Source of the DNA: Chlorops oryzae
Lineage: Eukaryota; Arthropoda; Insecta; Diptera; Chloropidae
Direction: 5' to 3'
Length of the DNA: 64,000 bases
NCBI GenBank assembly: GCA_020466095.1
Contig: CM035807.1
Span: 82,298,241-82,362,240, forward strand
The notes beneath the pieces are model-generated. The model searched no databases, was not told the origin of the DNA, and was given only the letters and a program-made list of their open reading frames with translations. The translations under genes and the position numbers were made by a program. Position 1 is the stretch's first letter, and every line of letters starts with the position of its first letter. Of the stretch, positions 1-9,879 are shown in pieces.

Positions 1-258
1 CTCCCTCTCCCGCTCCCGTTCTCGCTCGCAATCACGCTCCTTATCCTTATGCGAATCTCGGTCGCGGTCTTTCTTTTTCTTCCGATGTTTATCTATATTG
101 AGAATGCAAGCATTTACGCAAAGAAGTGCCATATTGATGTATACGCACTTACCTGCATATGCACTGGACTCCACTTGCTCCACTGCCGATTTATTTTCAT
201 TGCTTATAATGGCGGCGGTACTTGCCGATGGTGGCTTCTCATCTTGTGCGTCCTGCAT
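1..258 (-). CDS. N-terminal exons of a charged Lys/Arg/Asp/Glu-rich protein (partial)
   Basis: Two minus-strand exons give one open frame that runs off the left edge. Exon 1 is 258-153 and starts at an ATG (258-256); its 35 codons begin MQDAQDEKPPSASTAA. A GTAAGT donor (152-147) opens a 60-nt intron (152-93) ending in ATATAG. Exon 2 starts at 92 in the matching phase (1) and continues DKHRKKKKDRDRDSHKDKE, then Arg-Glu repeats to base 1. The consensus donor, Drosophila-sized intron and preserved phase make the model convincing although the rest is missing. Long KD/RD/RE tracts are typical of nuclear RNA-processing and chromatin proteins, but they are low complexity and do not identify the gene, so no function is assigned. 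Exact TATCGATA motifs lie 80-155 bp upstream of the ATG. Confidence 0.72.
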   Translation of the reverse strand, partial: MQDAQDEKPPSASTAAIISNENKSAVEQVESSAYAGKCVYINMALLCVNACILNIDKHRKKKKDRDRDSHKDKERDCERERERERE

Positions 259-321
259 ATTTCAAGTGCTTACAACAACAATGCTTTACTTATGTATTTT
301 ACATTTGCAACTTGATGTAGA

Positions 322-413
322 GTAGTGATGCACGATATCTATCGATATTATTGATGTTTTGTTCTTTGGTATTCGATTTCTTCAATCGATATTGATATAT
401 TACACTATCGATA
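322..413. promoter_or_regulatory. Cluster of DRE-like TATCGATA motifs
   Basis: Exact TATCGATA occurs at 340-347 and 406-413, with a one-base variant (AATCGATA) at 384-391. In Drosophila this octamer is the DRE bound by DREF and overlaps BEAF-32 CGATA sites; it marks housekeeping promoters. The cluster sits just upstream of the minus-strand ATG at 258. A plus-strand ATG at 438, seven codons before a GTAAGT at 460, could make it bidirectional, but no second exon was found. Caution: the stretch from 322 (TAGTGATGCACGATAT) resembles the end of the hAT element at 4390, so part of it could be a transposon relic. Confidence 0.5.
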
Positions 414-685
414 AGAAAAAGCACGATATCCGCGCGAATGCCCTATAATCAGATATGCAGTAAGTAAACACATGCGAACAGAAACGAAAATTTCTTCGAA
501 GTAAAGAGCTCTACGCCCTGAAGAATCAAATAAATTTTATACACTAAACAAATCTAAAAAAAAACGAAGAACTACTTTGGCTTACTTTTGGTATTTCAAA
601 GAGATGTACGCTGGTTAGGTGTAATCGAAATTACAGGGTTGCATTTAAAACGATAGCACGAATTCATATTGCGTCACGACATTAA
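414..685. other. Intergenic, no supported feature
   Basis: AT-rich sequence with no convincing reading frame. The only point of note is the short ATG-plus-donor arrangement at 438-465 mentioned with the DRE cluster. Confidence 0.4.
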
Positions 686-1317
686 CGCTGCGCCTCGACG
701 GGCAATAAATATTGCTAGCAATCTGTCAAATTGCTTTGCCAGGTAGAGGCAATATTGCCAGGGTGGGATTTTTATGTTATGCCATCTTCATATTCAAAAT
801 GACGTCGAACAGGCTACTACGCTGCGCACGCGCTCTCGATGCCTTGAAACAACTTTGCGATGAGTGTGACAAAGAAGAAACTCTCTTATTTTTTCTTCTC
901 TGCGATATAGGCAGTTCGCAAATTTTTAATATTTTTTTTTTTTATTTCAACGTAGTCCTTTTTAATTTCCTTCGCCATTTGAAGCCACGCATTAATTTTT
1001 CATATCAGTACATTTACATGATGAGGTTTTATAGCCCAAAGACATTCGAATTGTCGGTAAAGAATTATTATCTTATAAATATCGGCGACGCACCAATCCA
1101 ATTTGACGATATACACACTTTGAAAAATTCATAGAAATGAAATTCGGCTGTCAAATAGCAAAATGACAGCTCATTGCCATTCTCAAAGTTGGCAATCGCA
1201 GCGAAGCAATATTGCTTGCCATATATTGCCATCTTTTCAAAATGAGCGGTCTCCATTGGCAATATTGCTCAAGTTGACAGATTGCTAGCAATAATTATTG
1301 CCTGTCGAGGCGCCATG
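686..1317. mobile_element. Terminal-inverted-repeat DNA element (non-autonomous)
   Basis: Left terminus GCGCCTCGACGGGCAAT (690-706) and right terminus ATTGCCTGTCGAGGCGC (1297-1313) are near-perfect inverted repeats. They continue inward through TATTGCTAGCAATCTGTCAA on both sides, giving arms of over 40 bp. TAA occurs at 683-685 and 1318-1320, so a PIF/Harbinger-type 3-bp duplication is possible, but the outermost bases differ between the ends. The interior is rich in ATTGCC motifs. A 140-codon open stretch inside shows no recognisable domain. Confidence 0.7.
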
Positions 1318-1443
1318 TAATGCACATGATCATTCTTTGACCGAAGTAAATGATGCATCTTTTATTTTATTAAGTTTAACTTGACCTGTTATCGGAAAAA
1401 AATGGTCAAAATCTCCTCTACGTCATTAATGGACTGCCCCTTA

Positions 1444-1971
1444 TGTCATGTCCAGACGGCACTTGCTCTCATTCGTGATTAGCCGAATTTCAGTTTGAAT
1501 TACGATCCGAATTACGGGAAAATCGGTGTCCTCCCTAATTTTTATCGAAATTTATCGAAAACACAAGTAAGAAGAAGAAAGTGAACAAAACTCCCAACTG
1601 GAACTTATCGCATGCGTGACAAAAGAGACAAATCGGTGCTAATTCCAATGACCTGATAGTAAAAATATATCGAAAACAGGAGCTTGCTACAGAGACCCTT
1701 CCTCGAATGAAGTTTTAAATTGCAAAAGAATTGTTCACTTGAGTTGAGACAATTTCACTACTTCGGCGTTCGTGTGGTATGCGTGAAATTTCCGGTTGTG
1801 CTGTTGCTTTTCATACAAAACGTAAAAAACCGCATGAGGAATCTCTCATCTGAACACGTTAATTCGCAATCTTGGTCGTCGTTCATATTATGCGATAAGA
1901 CAAGAGAGCGACACGGTGGTTGTTGGCGAAGGACGTTCGGGGTACTCTCAAAGTGCCGTCTGAACATAGCA
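1444..1971. mobile_element. PIF/Harbinger-like MITE, copy 1
   Basis: Termini TGTCATGTCCAGACGGCA (left) and the complement of TGCCGTCTGAACATAGCA (right) are inverted repeats flanked by TTA on both sides (1441-1443 and 1972-1974). A 3-bp TTA/TAA duplication is the PIF/Harbinger hallmark. The same termini, flanked by TAA, recur at 53729-54281. No transposase or Myb-like gene is visible inside, so it is non-autonomous. Confidence 0.8.
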
Positions 1972-1974
1972 TTA

Positions 1975-2447
1975 TCATGTCTTTACATTTTGGCTCCTAA
2001 TGAGGCCTTTTACACTAGTCAATTATTGACCGTTGATTCGTTACCGTTATTTTGATTAGCTTTTAGAGTTACGTCCCTGTTTCCACGTACGAAAGAGGGC
2101 ATAAAACGATCTATCGATATTAAATATGTACATAATTTATGTAAATTGAATAATATATCGTCGTTATTGGGTAAGGTAATACAGAACACAAACAAACCTA
2201 CATTATTCGGGGAAATTAATGAACGAATCAAGCTTCAAATCGTGTTTTAAAATAACAAAAAACGGGCTGTTGATAAGTCAAACAAATTCGATATCTCAGA
2301 CAAGGCCGGTTTTGATTAATTACAGTTATCGCGAGCCCACTGTAAATTAGTTTCAAATATATTTGAAGAAACGGACCCAAAAATGCATTTTGTTCGTTCA
2401 CATTTGCGAGTATATTTTTCAATCGTCGTAAAAGTTCTTTTACATTT
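1975..2447. other. Spacer downstream of the Rai1/DXO-family gene
   Basis: AT-rich and non-coding as far as can be seen. It lies beyond the stop codon of the minus-strand gene that starts at 4212. A TATCGATA octamer occurs near 2112, without an adjacent start codon. Confidence 0.4.
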
Positions 2448-4212
2448 TTATTTTGTTTGCATATAGTTAATGAACTCCTCGCTCAGAAACGAATGCTCAG
2501 TTTTGCCTTCGTGTATCCGCAGCTTAACCATCAGCATCGATGAACAGAATTTCAATTCGAAGACCGTGTATGGACAGTCGACTTTGGACATTCTGTTCTG
2601 GAGTTTTTTGAGAAAATCAATCAGGAAGCGTGTACATATTTCAGGTTTCCATCGTTGGCCCTTCAAATATTATAAGTTCAAATATATTTAATGATTAAGT
2701 ATATAAATCAAGTCGGTGTTCAAAGTTACCTTCACTAAGTTTCGTGTTTCTGTTTGCTTTAACCCACGATTTACACACCCATTCTGAGTTCGAAGTGCCA
2801 CGTAGATCTTGTCAATGCATGTTAAATAACATTGAATGAATGTCTTAAACATTTTTGGATGCTTCTTCCAATTCGGTGTCATTCGGCCATTTGATTTGTC
2901 AACTAGCAATTTTGTCATTACAAAACGGCATTTATTGAGAGTGTCTTCATTTGTTCTAATGGTAAAGAATTTTTTATTTATTTTTATTGACTTTTCGTTA
3001 AAACTCTTGCACTCACAAATCTCGGATTTCCTGATGTGATTCCATGCCAACTATTTCCGATGAATAATACAGATTGAAATTTTCGATTGTAGTCCGAAAA
3101 ATTGCAGAATTCTGTTTGTTTTCATCAAACGGCTCATCAATGTTGGGCTGCTGTTCCGGCAAATCTTTCGAAGGGAAAGTAATAAAGATATACACATGAG
3201 ATATTATTTGTTTAAAAAAAATGTATATATGGCAGGATTCAAGTTTAATATAAATGCATTTCATAAGTTTCGTAACGAGCTTCAACGAGATAACATGGGA
3301 CTTGTTTAGGCTCGGGCCGGGCTCATTATTGTGAAATTCCGCCATTTTGAATTAATACTGACGCCGGTCATATAAAACGGGAATATTTCGAAAAACTGCC
3401 GAAACGAGTGTCAAGGATGAATAGAAGTAATGAATGGCACTCTAATCGGACCAACTGAATAAAGTTAAAATAAAAAATATCGACGGCGGTCTAACATCCC
3501 TGGAACCAGTACTCCGTCTAGCGACGGTGGGGAGGGGACAACGCGTGCTGGAGTTGACTTTGTCATTAAATACTGAGAAGTGCTGACGATGGTCAAATAA
3601 TCTAAGGAATACGTCTGGCTAATGAGGAACTTATGTGACCCGAGCCATTTTTCAAAGCCCAAAAAAAAAAAAAAAATGCATTTCATATGTACCTGTAAAG
3701 CAGTATTGTTGGAGCTTAAAATCATAAGTTTCAATTTTTGATTTCGGACGCAATGTGCCCTTTTCTCGAATTAAATAAATAACTCCTTGGAATTTGATGG
3801 CTTTAAGAGTCCAATTATTCCAGCGATTTGATGCCATTTGATATGGTGCCATCATCAGGGCTTGTAATACATTCCTGACTGTGCATATTTTCTGTTTGTC
3901 ATTTGCCTTTTGAAACAAAGAACGTCCATCGCTTTCCATTAAATATTTTTCTAATTCTAATTTCCGGGTATGATTGAAATACTCTTCGCGTCTTTGGATG
4001 TAGTCTTCATAGCCCAAATTCAAATCTAGCGGAAACTTTGAAGGATCCGGATGGCGAAAACATTTCAAGTTTCGAGTCCTTTTGAGCTCTCCATTTTCTT
4101 TTAACATTATAGCCAATACACGAGGTTGAGCTATTTTAAAGCGTTGATTGCCACACCGGAATATATTATCTTTCATCATGGGATAAAAGTCTTCAAATCC
4201 GGCACGCGACAT
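2448..4212 (-). CDS. cuff: Rai1/DXO-family protein, catalytically decayed (Cutoff-like)
   Basis: Four exons (4212-3693, 3164-3017, 2955-2730, 2660-2448) keep frame through phases 1, 2 and 0 and encode 368 residues, the usual family length. Introns are GT...AG: 528, 61 and 69 nt. Family landmarks appear in order: FKIAQPRVLA (26-35), PLDLNLGYEDYIQRREEY (61-78), MAPYQMASNRWNNWTLKAIK then FQGVIYL (121-147), IFRTTIENFNLYYSSE (195-210), the YLTCIDKIYVALR segment, and LVKGQRWKPEICTRFLIDFL near the C-terminus. Active family members remove 5' RNA caps or phosphates. Here R-G is R-N (113-114), the Gly-aromatic...Glu motif is DFKLQQ (164-169), E-x-D is E-I-V (210-212) and E-x-K is E-I-R (219-221). Such decay is known for Drosophila Cutoff, the Rhino-complex piRNA-cluster factor. 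The family is near certain; Cutoff orthology is inferred and a divergent Rai1 copy is the alternative. An AATAAA overlaps the stop codon. Confidence 0.85.
3266..3675 (+). mobile_element. Poly(A)-tailed retroposed insertion in intron 1
   Basis: About 410 bp ends in a 16-A run (3661-3676) and is bracketed by a perfect 12-bp direct repeat, ATGCATTTCATA (3254-3265 and 3676-3687). Poly(A) plus a long duplication is the signature of L1-type target-primed insertion. It lies in intron 1 of the Rai1/DXO-family gene, antisense to it; without insert and duplication the intron would be about 106 nt. The body has no recognised domain, tRNA box or conserved reading frame. It could be a 5'-truncated LINE tail, a SINE or a processed RNA copy. 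Confidence 0.8.
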
Positions 4213-4389
4213 CTTCAGTCTTTATTAGCACAAAATTATGGCTGAAACTAATTTACTAGAACAGTCTGACAAAGGGAAACCACCGAATTGAATTATCGGA
4301 TTCTCGTTGCTAGAGCTGCCACTATTATGTTTAATAAACCGATGTGTGTAATGCTGCCACCGTTTAATAGCGATAAGCATACGCGCCCG
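4213..4389. promoter_or_regulatory. Presumed promoter region of the Rai1/DXO-family gene
   Basis: This 177-bp stretch separates the minus-strand ATG (4212-4210) from the hAT element. No TATA box or DRE was recognised, so the call rests on position only. It ends in the left copy of the hAT target duplication (CGCGCCCG, 4382-4389). Confidence 0.35.
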
Positions 4390-4585
4390 TAGGGATGCTC
4401 GATATTGTATCGATATATCGATATTATTTGTGTAGACTTCGATATTATTTATTCGATATGTATATGGGACGATATTATCAATATCGTAATTTTTCTCCGA
4501 TATTATCGAGTACTTAAATTTGTCTACAGCACTAGTGCATAAATAAAATTCCCTCCTTTTTGGAAGTTGTTTAAACAGATATGTT

Positions 4586-4804
4586 ATGGCTCCTAAAAGT
4601 ACAGTGTGGAAACACTTCAATAAAAACTCAAAAAACTCGGCGGAGTGCAAACATTGCGGAGGAGTGTGCGCCACATCAGGCAACACCTCTAACCTATGGA
4701 TACATTTAAAAAAATGTAAAATATGTCCAATCAAAGAGACTTCTCACACAAAAAGCAGCGACTGCTTGGCCTTGGGAAGAGGAATCGATTTACAATTTTT
4801 TTGA
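4586..4804 (+). pseudogene. BED-finger fragment of a hAT transposase
   Basis: A 72-codon frame begins MAPKSTVWKHFNKNSKNSAE and continues with the zinc-ligand pattern C-x2-C (CKHC), then GNTSNLWIHLKKC. The GTSNL-like turn followed by H-L-x-x-C/H is the standard BED finger found at the N-terminus of hAT transposases, where it binds terminal repeats. The frame stops shortly after the finger; the RNase-H-like core and hATC dimerisation domain are absent. It is either a deletion derivative or a free-standing DNA-binding fragment, which could in principle act as a repressor. Position within the TIRs supports origin with the element. Confidence 0.8.
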
Positions 4805-4840
4805 GTAGTGTCGATGATTCCTTGTGGCCATTTTGAATTG

Positions 4841-4942
4841 TATTTCGAAATTCTTGACTTAGTAGGCAACAGGGGCTGGGGAATAAAAGTAGGTTCCCTT
4901 CTTCGTGCCCTTCGGGCCTGTTAAGTCAAGAATTTCGAAATA
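4841..4942. repeat. Inverted repeat with 21-bp perfect arms inside the hAT element
   Basis: Bases 4841-4861 (starting TATTTCGAAATTC) are the exact reverse complement of 4922-4942. The 60-bp loop holds GGGCTG and CGGGCC tracts. It may be a fold-back insertion within the hAT element or part of its remodelled interior. Confidence 0.75.
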
Positions 4943-5094
4943 AAAATTTCTGTGTGGAAATCAGGGCAAAATAATGCACGGTCTAATGTACATTTGTTTT
5001 ATGTTCCTTATTTTGACTTTGTTTTTAAAAGACTTTTTTTATTGAATGAATAAATGGTTTTGTTTTCTTGAAAATCGTAATTCCTTTTTTGGGG

Positions 5095-5226
5095 AGCGTC
5101 CATAAATTATGTCTCACTTTGTACTGTTTGCGGCTTAATTCTATGCTCAAACAGTTTTGTTATAACTTATAAGCAATGCAAAGAATTAAGACGCAAACAG
5201 TAAAAAGTGTGACATCATATATTGGA
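5095..5226. repeat. Second inverted repeat near the right end of the hAT element
   Basis: The left arm contains TACTGTTTGCGGCTTAATTC (5121-5140) and the right arm starts AGAATTAAGACGCAAACAGT at about 5181. With outer CGTCCATAAATTATG-like sequence the imperfect arms are about 45 bp. This looks like a small fold-back MITE inserted in the larger element. Confidence 0.65.
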
Positions 5227-5341
5227 CGATATATCGATATTTTTTAACCTCAAAATTCGATATATCGTATCGGCTGCATCTTGAATATGTCGATATGGAA
5301 TATCGATATTATAATGTCCGATATCCATCCCTACGCGCCCG

Positions 5342-8300
5342 TTTACACATACCGTCAACATCGTTAAATAAAACGCAGTTTCTAGGAGAGTGGAGAGCGA
5401 GGAGAGGAATCCTGTACGCGCACGGTTGCCACTGTAAAAAATATAAAATTGCCAAGAAAATTCAAAAAAAGAGCCAATTCGACCAAAAAAGAGCAAAAAC
5501 GAAACACCCTTTTTTTTTTTATATTTGTGGCTTCATCCGGGCTGTTGTGTCCAAATATTCCGACGTCATTTAGGCGTGTTTGGACAAACATCTTTGATAA
5601 ATGTTACCCGAATTCGGAGTTAATTTCATTCGCAATATCGCGTGATGTCAGGAAAGGATTCTTCTTTCGATTTAGGACAATAGACCTATTCACTGTTTTA
5701 TTTTTTTTCATCACACGTGGCATTTTTTTTATTTTAAATTGAGGACACGTAGTTTCCTTACAATGAATTTAATAGCAACATCAGCAGTGGCATATCCCGT
5801 ATATCCATTCTGATACGAGAAACATCGATAACAAAAAACTTTCTCTGGTAACAATAAATTTTTTCCAATAAAAATGAAGTGACTTCAAATAAAAATTACA
5901 TTTGTGTAAGAATTTACATGGAATATTCCGTATTCGATCACCTATGTAAGGTATCGTAATCTTCCGGGTTCAGGCCTGAAGAACTAAAATTAAATAGAAA
6001 ACAGTTGACACATTGTTCGAAATATTCCTGCCGTTTTCATTAGCTTATGATGCGATACATTTCCATCCTTTCTGTAGAACCAAGCTTTCGCATTCAAGGC
6101 ATTGAATGGGAGCGACTCGCGTTATTACCATTTAATACTATAATCATATCATTTCTCTGGTGGACCATGAGTCCTTTTAACTTCTGTATATGGTTAGGAC
6201 TAAAATGTTTATGCTGCGATGCAATGACTCTAATTCAAATATAGGTGAAGGAAATACAAAATTGAATGAGTTGCAGCGGATGGTGATTTGATTGCTGTTT
6301 GAAGAATCCCTGTAGTGTACGAAATATGGTCATTTAGCTGCGAACTCTTCATGTTCTCATCAAAATGCATGAAAATCATATTGAATGGCGATTTCGCACG
6401 TGGCTGATCAAATGTTTTAACACGCATTAGGGATTTCATTTTTTTCGTTCTGTGAAATATCAATTAAAATAGTTTGCTCAGTTGTTTTCGAATTTTTGAG
6501 TGATTTGGGTTGGTGCTTGATGCGAAATTTTAAGCATTCAGCTGTTTTGATTGTAGCTTATGAATACATTTTCAATTATAGCTGGAGATTTCAGATCAAG
6601 ACTTCTAGTTCTGTTCTCAAGTAAATTGCATAGAAAATCAAAGAATGCAGCCGTTTTGCAGGGCGAGTCAATTTTTGAAAACGCGGATATCATTTATTCG
6701 TTTCTGGTGGAAATATCACAGAAACAGAGTTCGCTACAGTTTGTTTCCTCGAAATTTCGAGAGAAATTTGGCACTTTAATGTTTGCAATATGCGAATACT
6801 TTTCCCAACATTAGTTTTTGATTTTTATGAAACAATTAAAAATAGCAGGATGATTTAGAAAATTCTCTCTGTTATTGTTTCTAAAATCAATGTTAGTGTC
6901 TATCGATGAGAATTGCCTACGGCTTTGGATCACTATAGCACTGGTATCTTCACAGTATACTTAAAAATTATCATTTTTGATTTGCCCAGGAGATCAAAAT
7001 GCACTTTTCCCATGGACTTTGGCAATCTAAGGATGAAATCAATATTTAAAAAAATCTTTATGGAAGTGTTTTCTTAGATACCTATATTGATTTTTGGAAG
7101 AATAAGTTTTTTAAAGAAGGGATCTCAGCTTTTTCGAGTGGAACTGAACAATGCAGCATAAGATTTGAACAAATTATCTCTAAAATCAAAGAAAATTGGC
7201 ATGTCTAACACTTTTTCTTTAATAGTCCGAAGATCGGTTAAGAAAAACAAAACGATTCTGTGGACCTTTAAATCTCCAAAAAGTTTTTATTTTTGAGAAA
7301 ACAAATATTTTTATAGAAAGCTTATGCAAATTTTTCTTTCATCAGCATCTAAACTTCCTTACCAAACAAAATATCGCACCCAGGATACTAAAGTGACACA
7401 ACTTAAAATTTGTGTTATGCTGTCGATCTTGTTCCTAAGTCACTGGTCTACATGCAGGAAAAATTCCATTCTGTTTTTCTTATTATAAAAGGCCGAACAA
7501 AAGCCGTAATGCCTTCTTCTAGCTTTGATTGACACTGAAATGCATTTTGTTTTTCGCGTTTTCTGAAAAATGTCAAATTTTGAGTTGTGTCTTTTTCGCT
7601 CCGAAAAGAATCTTGAGATGAGTATTTCTTACCCGATGGCCCGTTTCGTCACGCTGTAATGATTTAGCGAAAAGAAACTTTTTGCATTCACAGCAATAAG
7701 TTCGCTTAACTTAATATTTTGATAAGCAAATGCCGTGATAAAAATTTTAATTTCCAACCACTCCAGTCGAATCGAAAAGCTAACAAGCGAGTTGATTGGC
7801 TTGCATGTCTCGAACGATTTTGCCATCGAAACAAATCGAAACAACAAACAAGATTTCCAAGAAGAAAAACCTAATTTTCTATCCGATTTGCTATTGCACG
7901 GCGGAATGAGAATGAGCCGATTGGTGGCCAGGCGCTGCGCGGCGAGGCGTGCTATTTGCTGAGTTTTCGTTACTCGTTTACGTTTAACTATTGCGTGCAT
8001 TTGCTGCGAAAATATCAGCGCACTTTCAATTTACACGCCAAACAGGATAAAATAATTTTCCAACAAATGCAGTTTGCTCTGTACGGGCGGGCTCGGTTGG
8101 CAAATGGGTGGCCAACGTGGCAACGATGCATGGATTGCGCTTGGTCTGTTTACTAGGAGAAAGGAGAAGGAGAGCAGTGAACTAACTTCAATTGCTTCGC
8201 AAGCCGAATTCGAGTGATTAATTGCCTGCGCAAAACCTCGCTGCGATGGCTGTTCAGTGCAACAATAAAGATGCAAATCGCATTTTGCTCGATTGATGTT

Positions 8301-8719
8301 ATTCAGCCGATGGTGTTGCTTTACTTTCGAGCAATTTATATCACTAGTCGCGTAATTTCACGATTTTTCACTTCAGAGTTTTTTGTTTCTATTTAAAAAA
8401 AGAATCTTTTTTTTCATTTAGAAATTTTTTGCACGCTTTTAAATCAATTTTTAAGAAAGTATTTGCAAGAAATTGAGCAAAGTTTTGATTTACGGTTTAG
8501 GAAGACATACCGAGAGATCATAAGAACGTTACAGATGCTTGAATGTTTAAGAAAAGTCTCTTGGAAAAAGTCATAATCGTTTTTCTCTTCGAAAATAAAT
8601 TTTTTTATATGTATGTATGTATTCTTTTATATCTTGTGATGATAGAAGCATTCAATCAAAAGTTCATTATTTGATGGCGCGAAAGATCGATCACAGTTTG
8701 TGGCTGGCTGAATTTGATG
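5342..8719. other. Non-coding stretch, no supported gene
   Basis: AT-rich sequence without long or domain-bearing frames. A less AT-rich patch at 7735-8160 (for example CAGGCGCTGCGCGGCGAGGC near 7930) could be a regulatory or untranslated exon, but no splice or coding signal supports one. Confidence 0.35.
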
Positions 8720-8895
8720 ATGATACGAGAGGTGCGACAGAAAAATGTATACCGTGGAACGTCTCAATTTAACCAATATGATTGATATTTTTAAGGACAA
8801 TGGTCGATTATGCGATTAAATATTTGGTTTTGCCAAATTGGCTACAGGGAAATTTTGAATCGATGTCGAAAAATGTGGCCGAGAATTAAGTTGCC
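8720..8895 (+). repeat. Dispersed repeat, copy 1 (second copy inverted at 32085-32215)
   Basis: Landmarks AATATTTGGTTTTGCCA (8819-8835), an AATCGATxTCGAAAA block and GGCCGAGAATTAAGTTGC (8877-8894) recur in the same order and spacing on the minus strand at 32085-32215. No open frame or termini were defined, so the class is unknown. Confidence 0.6.
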
Positions 8896-9879
8896 ACTTT
8901 GATTATAGCCTTGTCTCGTAAACCATTTAATATTTTATTTTGCTGTCAATGAAAAAGTTTAAGCCTTTGAAATGGAGAAAAGGATCTGTGGTATAACTGA
9001 TCCGAAATAACTCCATCTAGTGGCTAGAATTAAAAACAAAATCTCTTCTTTTTAAAACCTCTGGCCCGTTGTTTTCAAAGCAAAAGCGATTTTTTGAAAA
9101 ATTTTCGCTTAAAATGAAGAAAAAATATAACTGTTGAACTTCTTGGAGTAAATTGACTGCATTTTATGTGCTACACTGTTTAATCTACAGATGATCCTCG
9201 GATATTTATTATTATCTCGTCCCATTCGAATGTAGTGTAATGTTTTCACGGACCAGTTTGGAGTCCTCTGAGTAAGATTACTTAGTTCGAGTCAAGTCTT
9301 AAGTTTTGTATATTCTTGGCTCTGAAGCATCTTCAGATAGAACTTAAACATTTATACATATTTTGCCTGCCTCGAGTCGTAATGGCTATGTTAAAATATT
9401 AAGCTACTTTCTTGCGTTTCCACTACGTCACTACGATAATGATGAGATGTGTTAAGTCTATTACACAATGCTACAGCGTTTCGACACTTTTTTCTAATGG
9501 TTATTTTATGTTAGCTTAGGGCTCCCTCATTCCAAAGAGGTCATTGGTTTGATGAATTTAAGTAGCGTTTCCGAGATATGGCCCAAAATGTGAAAAAAGT
9601 CAACTTTCTCTACTTTGCCCCATACTTAGGGACATAACTCAATTACCGTATAAGATAGCTAAGCGTATAGACCTAATTTGGAAAGGTGGGAACCGTGAGC
9701 AAATTTTAAGTGCCTAAACGACAGCCTACGACTTTTTTTTGTATTTTTAATAGTTGCAAAGTGTTGAGTAATGAGCCAAGCCTACTAAGCCCTAGATGCG
9801 TTTTTTACCCGCACGCTAAGTTCAAGATTCTTGTGAATTAAAAAGTGGGATCAAGAGAAATCAATTTTTTTCTCATCGG
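8896..9879. other. Non-coding stretch
   Basis: No gene, splice-supported exon or terminal repeats were recognised here. Confidence 0.35.

Larger units (their letters stand above)
4390..5333 (+). mobile_element. hAT element with TAGGGATG termini and 8-bp TSD
   Basis: The element begins TAGGGATG and ends CATCCCTA, flanked by a perfect 8-bp duplication CGCGCCCG (4382-4389 and 5334-5341), which is diagnostic of hAT insertion. Subterminal regions at both ends are packed with ATCGATAT motifs, probably transposase-binding repeats. At 944 bp it is far shorter than an autonomous hAT. Only a BED-finger reading frame (4586-4804) remains, followed by two separate inverted repeats. Confidence 0.92.

Noticed and set aside
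712..1134. 140-codon plus-strand open frame
   Set aside because: It lies wholly inside a TIR element, starts within the terminal repeat and shows no domain.
4238..4291. Short plus-strand ATG frame (MAETNLLEQSDKGKPPN) divergent from the Rai1/DXO-family gene
   Set aside because: Only 17 codons, with no GT donor before the stop.
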